Of a DNA stretch of 64,000 bases, positions 13,071 through 24,554 are shown piece by piece (position 1 is the first letter of the stretch; each line of letters begins with the position of its first letter). This DNA is from Malurus cyaneus samueli (taxonomy: Eukaryota; Chordata; Aves; Passeriformes; Maluridae). The notes beneath the pieces are model-generated. The model was not told where the DNA came from. It did not search any database and was given only the letters and a program-made list of their open reading frames with translations. Location: the NCBI GenBank assembly GCA_009741485.1, contig CM019214.1:2015402-2079401 (forward strand), given 5' to 3'. A program made the translations under genes and the position numbers.

Positions 13071-16000
13071 AAACTGCACCATAAGAGCAGTTCATGCCTG
13101 CCCAGTGGCCATGAGGAAAGAATCCAGTGATATTGGAAAGCCCCAGACCATAAACCAGCCCTGGACAAAGGGACACACACACAGGACATGTGAACATCTT
13201 TGCACACACTGTGAGGGTGTAAAGCGATTTCTGTGTTTGGGGTCCCTCTTCACACACACCCAGCTTGAGCTGAAAAAAAACAACTCTGCCTCAAACCCGG
13301 GGTCCAAACTCTTCTTTAGTGGTTTTTGCCTTCACATCATTTAAAAGTTGAAACGAACAACACTCAGTTGTAAATACCAGATGATACTTTGATGAAGAAT
13401 AGGCCCCCTAACCACAGGATCAGATGTGGCACACACCCACAGAGCTTTTTAGTGGGATGCTTGGTAAATATTCCACAGAATGCAAACAACAAAGCAATTA
13501 AACTATTTTAAACTTCATATTACAGTTTCTTTTCATACAGTCAAGCTATATTTTCCTCTATTGGAAAAAGGCACACATTTTCACATTTAGTCTACATTCC
13601 ACCTGATTAAAGTGTGTTTTTTCCAACTGATGCCCATATTAGGTGACATTTGGACTTGAATGGACATAGGCCTTCTGAATGATAGCATATCTTTGTAAAG
13701 AAATAAATCCTTTTTTTAATTTTCAGAAATATTTTGCCTGTGAAAGGCTTTACCCTTCTGCAGCAAGGTTGCAAACCCCTATATTTAGGTGCTGTGAAAG
13801 GCATATGAGCTGCTGGAATCTTAATTCTCTCTACAATTTTTTTCTAGAAAAAAAGAAGTCTCTAAACAAAAGATGTTCCTCCAAATAAGCATTTTGTAAT
13901 GACAAAACAAAAGATCAAAGTTTTCATCCCACTTGGAGTTCCTTGAAACTGAACACAATTTCAGCCGCCAGCATGACTCTTACAACAATTAACAAATTTG
14001 GACAAAGCAGACAAACCAAGAGTGAACAGTGTAAACTGTTCAGGTACATCAGTCCACCAGAAACTGGCTACAACACCAGCAGTGCTTTAGAGGAAAGCAA
14101 CATTGAAGTAGTCAACAGGTACAAGCTGCTTGAATGTTAAATTTTGGAATTAGCATGCATATGTAGAAAAATTCTGCATGCCTATGCAGGAAAACTAAAG
14201 GTATCTGGGGGAAAAATGCTTTCTAGTGTTCAATTCAGAAGTGGAATACAAAAGAAAGAAAGGAATATTTTATCATGTATAAAAATAGCACGTGAGTGTA
14301 AATCCTACTACAACAGGCACTGCAGAGAATTGTAAACAGGTTGTGATTACATCACACCACACTCAGTTCACTTGGTGCCCCAGAAATGCAGCACTGATTG
14401 CTGGAGCACCTCACAATTACTGTGTCTGTCATCCACTGCCACCACCCTGCAATCCAAACAGAAAAGCAAGCAAGGAAACAAAGCAAAGGAAACACAACAG
14501 AGCTCCCCAAACAAGGGAAATCTGACAACAAAACATGATTTGTCTGGCGCTTTGTTTTCTGATTCATCACTGATGTTTATTCTTCTGATATAATTATTTC
14601 TTACAATTGAATAGAAGAAGCAAAACTAGCTCTTCTTGTTGGTTAAAATGTTTAAACAACATTGAGCCTAAGAATAAATGCTTTGAACACTTAATGAATA
14701 GTTACATTTGTTTTGATTAAAAACTATTTAATTTTTCAAAATAACAGTAATTTCTGAAATATACAATAAAATAAGTTACTGTTTCTTTATGTAATTACAT
14801 CAAAAAGTATTTGAAAATCACATAAAGGGAAGTACCAGAAAAATCACTTGCTAGGATAGACTAGGAATTATTTTTTTGAGAATAATAACTAATAATTGAG
14901 AATTATTTCTCAATGTTTGTGACAAAACGAAGACAAAATGACAAGCCTGTCCTACCTTTGGCATTGCACAGTGAAGGATTACACACAGAAGGAAAGGGAG
15001 GCAGAAAAGAAGGCCAAGATGATTTAATCAATGTATGTTGACTCTCCCTTTGCTCAGGGCCTGTTACTGTACAACTAAAGATGACAGTGAGTTCTTTGGA
15101 AGATCTTCCAGGTGTGTATTTTCATTAGGATAAGGCACTAGGTTCTGCAATTAAACTTACTTTATGCTATTGCTTTTATCTCATATGAATCCAATTTTAT
15201 CTGTTGAATATGGTATTTACAATAACGCATTATATTAGTGGTTATTTAGCATGATTTCTTACTTAGCCACTGAGAAGTTAAGAAATCTTAAAATGTAGGG
15301 TTTCATACTGACCCTTGATGAGCCTCAAAGTTTACATTTAATCTGCTTATACCTCTTAATGTACAATGACAGCCAGCAAATCCACCTAAAGATCTGTTCT
15401 ATCTGGATCTATATATCTATAGATTAGCAATAAATCAATAAATCCACCTACCTAATGAATAAATAATTAAATTTGATGTTACAGAATGCAGTGTTGTCTT
15501 TTATACAACTCCCATATTATTTTTTCTGTTTTGCATAGCCAATTCACAGCAATTTTCATTAAAATACACAAATAAAAAATTTGCTGGTTCTGGCTCCTGA
15601 AGAAGTTTCAAAGTGTAACCTCACCGCACACTCAAAACTAAATCTCAGATTAAGAGCTTCCTATTCTTCCTTTAAAAAAAAAATTACACACTTGGATGAG
15701 TAATTTATTAAAGGTTACTTAGGAAACAAAGAGTAGGATTTTGTCAAGGTGACCAGTGGAGCTGTTCAGAGATCTGGAGCAAGGCTCTTGTTTTCCACAA
15801 TGTCACAGATAATCCACCAAAGGGGAAAGAGAGAAACTAAGTTCAGAGAGAAATAAAATTACACATTTGGAGGAAAAATGCTATCTTAAGACAGAAATGA
15901 CCGGCTTTGAATCCCATTGTTGTTAATAATTTGGAAAGCAATAAAGAGCAATGGAAAACTCAAAATGCTGTGTAAATCATCCAACACCTTGGTCATCGTG

Positions 16001-19000
16001 TACAAGTCTGACCCCCTTTTGCCCTCACACAAAAACCACCTGAGTTCCCAATGGAACTCAAAAAGACAGAATTTCACTAAGAATGATCCAAAACATGGAA
16101 CAGATGCCTCATTCTGGGAACAAAGATACACACAGATGACACAGGAGAGAAGATGGCAGGGAGGAGTCACTCATTATCTCTTCAAGTTATAAACATTAAG
16201 GACTCACTCATCTCTTCCAGTAATAAAAATTAAGGGCTATCAGATTAAATTAGCAGGTACCACAGTCAAAACAAACAAAGGGAGGCAATTCCTTCCCAGT
16301 GTGAGATCCAGCAGACTGTAACTCCTTCACAGCAATTACAGATGCTAAAACTTTACACACCATGAAAACGTGACTACTTGATTTGCTGGAAAACAAAAAT
16401 CCATTATGATTATTAATAAAGTTTTCAGAATTATTATAGGCTGTTACGACCCTCTACAGGAATTTCTTAGTATGTGCCTGTTCTCACAGTTTTCCCCAGT
16501 TTTCCAATATTGGCCTCTCACAGAGGCACAACATGAGCCTGGGCACAGTCCTGATCTGAACTACAGATGCCTCAGAATCTTCCTGTTTCCAAGAAGTATT
16601 ATTCTTTAACACATGGAAATGAAATATTGAATAGAGCACTCTTCAGAAAGTAAATTTATATAAAGCAAGGTGATATAAAACCAAAATGAAAACTCAAGGG
16701 AAACTTCAAAGGATTAATCCAACTCCTATCTCCCCCGCCAAACATTATCAAACACACAAGCTCTTTAGTGAAAAAGAAAGCAAAATCAAAGGGAGAACAG
16801 CAATATATGGAGAAAATAATTAGAACATTCTACAAAATTATAAAGTAGTAACTTTTACTGTACAACTCTTAAATCCTCTGATTTGCAGCACACAGAGAGA
16901 AATTTTCAATGAAAAAAATGCTGTACGGTATTGGCAAGTCTACTTTCCTGGGGCCGTCTTTTGTACTTCCCACAGAAGCAGAAAAACCCATTATGAATCT
17001 AAAAGATTCTAAAAATCAAACACTGGATTTGCAGTTAGCTATTGCAATGAAAAAGACAAATCCACAGTACAGAAACGTGTATTTACATTTCCTGTTCAAA
17101 CTTCCTGTGACCTGTAAGGTGGATTATGTCCATCACAACACTAGCAAGTGAAACCCTTGCACAACTTACCAACCTCCTGAATAAATTCCAATTTATTTCC
17201 AGTCAAGCTGTCTGAAAACGTTTTGCCTGTTACCAGCTTTTTCTGAGAAGCTACTAGAGATTTAAGACTTCTTGAGATGCACAATATTTCAGAGTGTAAA
17301 CACAAACTGTTCTCTCAGTGATAAAATTGATGTTTATGCTGAACCGTGACTGTTTGTATTGTCCACATTAATGTAATTTATATTTATTCATTTAAAGGAG
17401 TCTCAAACCTTCACAGTGGAGAAAACTTCTAATTAGAGAGACTTTCACAGACTCCTAACTTCCCGTTTGCAATGGCAAAACATCTCTTCAGCAATTTCAG
17501 AACTGCTTAAATGGAAAATTACTTCTGTTCCTGTTCCCAGCTGTTGAGTTCCATTTCCAAATGACCTGAGCCAGCACCAAATGTCTCATCCAGCCACCCA
17601 TGTACTAAAAAAACCAGGTGTTTAGGAGACCACCATCACTCTTCAAAGAACATCTTCATTGTGCAACTCTCCAGAGGAATCTGTGCTGTCGTAAATAACA
17701 TTCGGAGAAATAAGTATGTAAACCATGCAAAGTACAATTTTTGGTTTAACTTCTTGGATGAAAGAAAAGAAAGAAAACGGTGAACAATGAACCATCATTC
17801 CCATTAAAACTCTGGGTAGCTTGGAAAGCAGAACAGAGCACATTTTGCTTTTTACAGTGTTCTCCACAGTTAAACCTGTAGCAGATTAAGTTCAGACTGT
17901 AAAACTGTTGTGACTTCATATTTTGACAAGTTCTTAAAATTTGAAATTATGGGTGGCGAGGGGACCAGAGAGGCTTTTTTTCCTTGATGTGTTGGACAGG
18001 GGAGAAACCTATATATCTTAACTTGCATGCTTGATAACATCAGTATTTCAGCAGAATTTGGAATCCTGACATTTGAGGCTGTCATTTTCAAACCATTAAT
18101 GAACTAAAAATCTGCCTTTTTAAAAGGTTAATGGGGAGAAAGTGAATGGATGAGTTTAGATTAGATAGATGCTGCTGAAACAAATGGAGCGAGACTATTA
18201 GAAGCACTGATGAGTAAAAACACTTCAGTAAATGAAATAAAAGGCAAAGACAGAACAAAACCCACACAGCCTGCTCCCAGCTGCCTCATCTCATCTCTGC
18301 AAGCGTGCCCATCAAAATGAGCACGATGAACAAGCTCATTTTCTTTTTCCCTCAAGCTGCAGATTTGCCATGCTAGAAGGTGCTTTTGTAACAAAAGTTG
18401 GGGGTTTTTTTGAGCAGAAAGTCTGCTTTGTTCCATGCTTTATTTTTCTTTTTCCTCTTTTACTGGTTGTGGCTCACATAAATGTAAAGGAAATGGCTCC
18501 CCTTGCACCTGTTGTCACAAATTTTACCATTTGCAGGTTGCCATTCACAATTAATTTCTATCTCTTCTAGGAAAAATACTTCAGTCAGTCTGTACTGAGT
18601 GAATGAAATTCCTCCCCACTCTCCCAGGAGAACCATGCCTGTCTAGATTACAGCTTGCATGATCCAGATTGCACCATCCAACTAAGAAACTGCTGTCAAA
18701 AAACCTCCCTCTTTTACAATTATTGAACTTTACAACTGCAACATGAATCTCCACTTCCTTTTGCATTGGTAAGGAAAGCAGTGCAGCTACTTCCATCTCT
18801 GAAAAGAATTTTTAAAAAATCTACCAAAGCAGAAAGCAGGGAAGAACAGGGAGATATTTTTATTTTTACTCTAACAGGGAAGATTGCAGAGCCACCAGTC
18901 ACTGCTGCATCAGCCCTTGGTCCACAGAAGCTGCCCTCTCTCCCCTCTCCTTGGCTTTTATTGGGAATCTCTTATAAAGCACTTATTCCACCAACTGTAA

Positions 19001-19151
19001 TAATAAAAAATCACATCTCCAGTATTCAAGGACTATTTTAGAAACACAGAATGCCAACAACCTCCTGATAGAAACACATACAAAGCATCTTAAAGGCACC
19101 TTAAGAACTGGCCTACAGATTTTTTTATCCCACCAAGTGCCTGGCTGCTCC

Positions 19152-19153
<2 letters not shown>
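13071..19153. other. AT-rich non-coding DNA, no gene seen
   Basis: About 6 kb with no recognisable exon, RNA gene or clear repeat family. In particular I looked for the missing 5' exons of GTF2E2 (the region just before the TRHQRGD exon) and for further SH3KBP1 exons, and saw neither. Short open frames have no family resemblance. Confidence 0.55.

Positions 19154-19195
<42 letters not shown>
19154..19195. repeat. Homopolymer T tract (42 bases)
   Basis: An uninterrupted run of 42 T on the plus strand. It could be the 3' A-tail of a minus-oriented retro-insertion, but no element body or target-site duplication was recognised beside it. A run of this length is also error-prone in sequencing. 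Confidence 0.9.
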
Positions 19196-20445
19196 CATTT
19201 AAGGAAAAAAAGAAAGACACATCAGCACATTTAAGAAGAAAAAGCAACCCAGAACACTTGTTGCTTCCTTTCTGCACACAGCTACTGACTTTAGCTGGGA
19301 AAAGGCAAAGTTGAGGGAAATTTATATTTTTGTACTAAAAGCTCCCCGAATATCTGCAAATAATAAAACAGTTTATTTCATATCTCTCCATTCAGCTTTC
19401 TATAAAATTTTACAAGCAACAGTTGATTCTAGTTGCTTTTTCTTGGGGGGGAAAAAAAAGATGATTTCCATGTAGATTTTATTACCCCAATATAACTTTC
19501 TAAAACACTCATTCACATCAATTTTCCTCACTTGTACAAATGTCACCCCACAGAGAAGAGGAATTAGTAAAGCTCTTCCTCTTTTTTCTGCCAAGAAGTA
19601 CAGTTTTGTTAGTGCATTAAGGAAGGAAAAAAACGGGGTGGGAGTGGTGAATTTTCACTTACTAAGCAAACATTTGAAAGAGCAACACATCCCAAAGACT
19701 TCACAACTAATCTTAAATCTAAAGTTATATTAATCTTTAGAGTAAGAAAATTGAAATCACAGTCATATAGAAATAGAAAACATCTGTGCAAGTTTAATGG
19801 CCAAACAGGCAGAAAGGAAAAAAATAAATAGAGCCAGGAGAAAATATATTTTTCACACAAAAGTAACCTCATATTCTAATATGGACTTCAGGATGTTCAG
19901 AACTCCTTTTCCTTCTTTTCTTTTTACCTCCCCAGCATCTCCCAAGTGTGCAGAAGAACCAGAGCACCCTATATTTGAAACCTGTGCTCTGCAGAATATC
20001 TGCTGCATTACAATTTTAAACAGCCACAGAAAAGAAAAACCCCAACTGATTGTAAGATCAATACCTCCTCTGCCATGGTGAAGCCAAGCTGCCTTTCAGC
20101 AGATTCAAATGTCCAAGGTTAGTCCTGCCCTTGCTCGCCTGAGCTCAGCTCAGAGCCCAGCCCAGCCCTGACACTGACTCACTGTGCGGGCCATCCCCAG
20201 GAAACAAAAGTTCCAGTTGTTTATTCCACAGGAAATCTGGACCTTTTCCTACCTCTGCTCACCCACAGCAAGAAGTTTCCTTTCCTTTCCTTTCCCAAGC
20301 CAGCTTAGACTTTTCTGGCTTCTCGAGACCACCAGCAAGGAAAAGCAGGGATGGGAGTGGTGATTTACAGAATTTCTGTGAACAACCCAGGCAGAAAGTT
20401 TTGAAAATAACTGTATTGGCAAATGAGCTTTTGACAAATTCTGAA
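19196..20445. other. Non-coding DNA, no gene seen
   Basis: Nothing recognisable on either strand. The right edge at 20,445 is defined only because the following sequence recurs at 37.77 kb. Confidence 0.5.
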
Positions 20446-22760
20446 TGTATTGGTCTCTCTGGCAGGGGGGAAAAAAGGTTGAAATTTCATGTAAGTTATG
20501 TCTTTGTTCTGGCTTTATTTTTTAAAGAAATAAGTTTGAGAAACTGAAATATCACTAACATGGTGCTCTGTTCCATTAAAATCTTATGAATACTTAATGC
20601 TGCCTTCCTACAAACATTCAAATTTAAAATGACTGAATAAGGGCAGGGGAGGGAAAGACACAGATGATTTGGAAGAAATTAAAGATTTATATTTAAGCAA
20701 CGCACAAGATACTATACACTCTCATTCCTGTTAAACTTCTAAAAAATAATCCTCAACTAGGAAAAATATAAACCAAAAAACATTTCAGAAAAATTCCACA
20801 AACTAATAAAGCTAAATCGACAACAAAAGGTGAGTGCATAGATTTCACTTTACGGGTTATATTCAGATTGGTTTACATTTATCAGCATTTTATTTATACA
20901 ATTTTCAAAGTGGTGTAAGTAGTTTTCAAGTGGGTTTTTTTTTTTCCATAATTCTATTTCTTCAATTTTCAAAGTTAATGTGCTAAGAGTATCAGAAGTT
21001 CTTTCATTAGAATTTCTTTATAATCTTGTCAAAGTTATAAAACTTAATTCAGATGTAGCAATTAAAAATCAGTTACATTATCTAACAAAATCTAAATGGG
21101 GCAAGAAAGAAAAATACATCATCAGAGAGTAACAAAGCCAGTTTGTCAGTACTGTTATTTTCTGAAGCATTTTCTCTGTCCTGTGAGACACTCTCACATC
21201 AGTCAGACACATGAGACACACTTTCCTAGAAATTCAATTTATGTCTCCATCAAGTATCTCTGGAATTCAGGAAATCAGCTTTACTTTAGGCTATGTAAGC
21301 AAAGCATTTTAGAGTTTTTAACAGTTCTCCTTTTAGAGGGGGTAAAAGGCCTGGTAATGATATGGACTCAGCTGAAATTCAGAGATTCACAGCAAGCTAA
21401 TGCTCACCAGCTGGATCCAGAGCAACTTACAACATACAGACTTTTATTGCCATCTTATTATGAAATAAAATTGCATTAGCTTAAACCTACACATCCTGTT
21501 TTTCTGACTGGAGCATCCTAAGATTTCCTAATCAAGACCATGACTGAAATACCAGGAGTTTTCCTTCCCAGAGAACACTCCTCCAGGAGAACTCAATCTG
21601 GCAGAAGCCCAGTTCTGTGCCTCAGGAGAACACACCAGATCTTCCATGCTGCTTTTCAGAAGAACTTGTAGTACTATCAGTACTTCTTGCACTACTCTGC
21701 TTCTATTTTAAGATGTTCTTCAAGCAGTCTGAGTCAGGAACTTAAGTTGAAAATACTTTCACGATTATGTTTGATGTGTTTCTTTCATGCCAACAATTTT
21801 TTTCTGAATGAAGTCCAGTTATAGAGATGAAAAGTCTTGTGGCATGGACAACAACTAACCTGTATTTACTTAGAATCAAATAGTTGCTTTAATTAAAAAT
21901 AATAATAATAATAAAGAAAAAAGATGAATAAAACATCACAGGCAGCACAAACCAGTGTGTGAGGAACCTCCTCTGCCAAAAACCAGCAATGCAGATTGAT
22001 GTGTAAGCTGAACCTTGTCATGGATACCTGGAGAAAACTCTGTTCAGGCAGCTTTAGAGAGCAAACTGACAGAACAGAAAGCACAGATATCTGATGGGAT
22101 ACAGGGAAGGAAAGGCAGGAAGAATACAGGAGATCAGGAGCCAGGCTTCACTCACTGTGCACACTTCAGTGACTCAGTAGAATCACTGCCAGATGAAGTT
22201 ATCAGATTTAACCCCCTCTTTAAAAGTCATTTTGCATTCCCATTCTATTCCCTTAGTGCCAGCTCCTGTTTTGAGTCTGCCTCCCCAAAATGGAGCAAGC
22301 TGTTTTTCGACTCTCCCTTGTCAATCTTAATTCCCCTACCCTTCCTTCTTATACTCCAGAATAAGGTATTTATAAATAAAAAGTGTTTATTTATAATGTC
22401 CACACTGCCTCATGAACATCAGCCCCTGTTTGCAAACCTGTACTATTTTTTCACATAATGAAACAAACACATAAATCCTATTTCTGAACTCAAGGAAGGG
22501 GAAGTTGTGAGACCCTGCATCATGACAGCTGCAGAAGGGGTCAGGCTCCTCCTTGCTCTGGAGCTTTCCTCTCAAGATGGCACCAAATAAATGATTAGGA
22601 CAGGGATGCCAGACAGTAACAGAGACTTCAAAGCAGAACATGAATGCAGCTTGAACAGATGAGTGCTTCCTCTGTTCCTACATGGAATTCAACAAACTGC
22701 TGATGTGTGCCACGACTGCTGCTGCCACCATGGCTGTCTGAAGAATGGAGTGCCAGAAAC
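20446..22760. repeat. Long duplicated segment, copy 1 (2.3 kb)
   Basis: From TGTATTGGTCTCTCTGG to GGAGTGCCAGAAAC this sequence recurs in the same orientation at 37,769-40,083. The copies differ mainly by small indels in homopolymers and a varying ATA microsatellite (around 21,898-21,913), the error style of unpolished long reads. No gene is recognised: the 127- and 147-codon plus-strand frames here have no family resemblance, and at least the first is broken by indels in the other copy. Confidence 0.93.
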
Positions 22761-22931
22761 TGTCCTGACAGTCTGTCTTTGCTCACCTGCTCTGTCGCTC
22801 CTGTGCTTGCTTGCAAAACATTTTTACCCCAATTGCAGTTGTCTTTTAAAGAGATTTTTTGAGAATGCAAGGTGGAGGCTCCTGCTGGTGATTTTACGCT
22901 CTGGCACACTATGGTGGTGGCCAGTAAGATC
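22749..22931 (+). repeat. Element with an inverted copy at 41.4-41.6 kb
   Basis: The sequence from GTGCCAGAAACTGTCCTG to about GTGGTGGCCAGTAAG is found as its reverse complement near 41,410-41,597. The match is close over GGTGGAGGCTCCTGCTGGTG and the CTGACAGTCTGTCTTTGCTC part, and more diverged towards 22,931. The identity of the element is unknown. Confidence 0.8.
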
Positions 22932-23209
22932 TTGTCCATAGATGGGCTTGTTAAATTCCCAGTCTTGTCAGTAAATTAAATTGTCAGCATATTGTTCCAT
23001 AACTGTAATCCTAATGATCCCAGGTCACTTTACAACCAAGAAAATGGGGTTTATTTGCAGGAATTTCAAGATGCTGTCAGGTTTTGGGATTCATGAGCTA
23101 TTGATCAAAATAAAGTGTAATTTGGTGCCAATCTTAGTTACTTTTTTGATAATTGAGTTGCTGAATAAAGTGAGTACAGAACTCTAATAGATCCTGTTTG
23201 CTTTTGCAG

Positions 23210-23317
23210 ACTCGGCACCAGCGTGGTGATACACATCCATTAACCCTGGAAGAGATACTTGATGAAACACAGCATTTAGATATTGGACTCAAACAGAAAC
23301 AATGGTTAATGAGCGAG
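23210..23317 (+). CDS. GTF2E2: GTF2E2 (TFIIE beta) internal exon a
   Basis: GTF2E2 is the beta subunit of general transcription factor TFIIE, which recruits and regulates TFIIH at RNA polymerase II promoters in the nucleus. This exon encodes 36 codons starting [15 protein letters not shown] and ending QKQWLMSE, matching the first winged-helix region of vertebrate TFIIE beta. It is preceded by a pyrimidine-rich tract and TTTTGCAG, followed by GTAAAG, and is in phase 0 at both ends. Human numbering places it at about residues 86-121, so roughly 85 N-terminal residues (the Ser/Lys-rich leader and the start of the winged helix) are coded by exons not seen upstream in this window. Confidence 0.96.
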
Positions 23318-23881
23318 GTAAAGAAAACTTAAGTTCAGATTCTCATTAAAGGTAAAGAATTATGTTAAACATGAATTAAAAACATTTATTAAATTATTAG
23401 ATATGTAATACCTCCCTCAAGAAACTACTAATTCAGACTGTAGCATTCCTTTGCTGCCAGCACTAATATTCTGTGGAACAGAAACTTCCACTCTGACAGT
23501 GTTGGTTGTGAGGGAAGTTTGACTTTGCTGGAGTCTTCCAAAAGGTAGCTCCAGTTTATTCCATAATGAATTCCATAATATTAAAATGGAGTGGAAGAGC
23601 TCCCCCCAAGAAGAGTGTATAAAATTTCTGGTGAAAGCTCAGTGATAAAGGTGAACCTGCAGTGCCAAAATTGAGTCCCTTCTCTTTTAGAGGTGCTCTG
23701 TGTTGTGGTGAATTATGCCTAGGCTGGTGGATCTAAAATCCAAGGATTTAAAATCCTTTTAAACTTAAACCTCCAGCCTGGCAGCTGTAACATGTGGTTC
23801 ATGTGCTTAAAAGCACACCAGAAAAAATGTAGTAAGTGTCTGTACTTTCTCAAGGTTTGAAGTTTCTGTCCCTGTTAACAG

Positions 23882-24064
23882 GCTCTAGTCAACAATCCGA
23901 AAATAGAAGTTGTGGATGGGAAGTATGCTTTCAAACCCAAGTACAACTTGAAAGACAAAAAGGCTCTGCTCAGGCTCTTGGACAAGCATGACCAGCGAGG
24001 GCTGGGAGGAATCCTTCTGGAAGACATTGAGGAAGGGCTGCCCAATGCACAGAAAGCTATAAAG
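23882..24064 (+). CDS. GTF2E2: GTF2E2 (TFIIE beta) internal exon b
   Basis: Sixty-one codons, from [20 protein letters not shown] to [12 protein letters not shown], completing the first winged helix and entering the second. The acceptor is TTAACAG and the donor GTGAGG, with phase 0 at both ends, so it joins exon a directly. The segment [18 protein letters not shown] is highly typical of TFIIE beta. The exon carries no stop or frameshift. Confidence 0.97.
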
Positions 24065-24460
24065 GTGAGGGGCATGTGTCTCCAGTTCACTTCTCAGAGG
24101 GAAGAGAGAGGCTAAGAGAGTTTTCTCATGGGTTGTTTCTGTTCTTTTGGTAACTTGGAAGCTATTTCACCAGGTCTAATACTGTGGCCTTTTCTGTATG
24201 TCATCCTTTACGTTCAGATTTGGCCTCCTGAGCTCCCATATTGCAACTCAAGGCATTTAGTTCTGCTTTCACACCTTGACCTCAGTCCTCTGGATCTCAT
24301 CTTTGATTTATTAGTGTGCTCATGTGTTTCATGGCCAGTTACTTTGCACCTTCTCCAATTTGTTGTTGTTTGTAGCACAAGGTCTGGGTCTGTTGTTGTT
24401 GGAGCTCTTCTGCTTGGAAACGAAGTGATTTTGAGTTGTTCTTTTGTATTTGTTTTTGAG

Positions 24461-24554
24461 GCTTTAGGGGACCAGATCATCTTTGTTAATCGCCCTGATA
24501 AGAAGAAAATTCTTTTCTACAATGACAAGAGCTGTCACTTTGCTGTGGATGAAG
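24461..24554 (+). CDS. GTF2E2: GTF2E2 (TFIIE beta) internal exon c
   Basis: Encodes [20 protein letters not shown] and onward to CHFAVDE, part of the second winged-helix domain. The acceptor is TTTTTGAG (the preceding base is G rather than the usual C or T; the protein match fixes the boundary) and the donor is GTAGGT. It ends in phase 1 (GAA G), which joins AA-TTC of the next exon to give Glu-Glu-Phe, as in other vertebrates. Confidence 0.96.

Noticed and set aside
21096..22458. 127- and 147-codon plus-strand frames
   Set aside because: No family resemblance; at least the first is interrupted by indels in the second copy of the same block, as expected of non-coding sequence.
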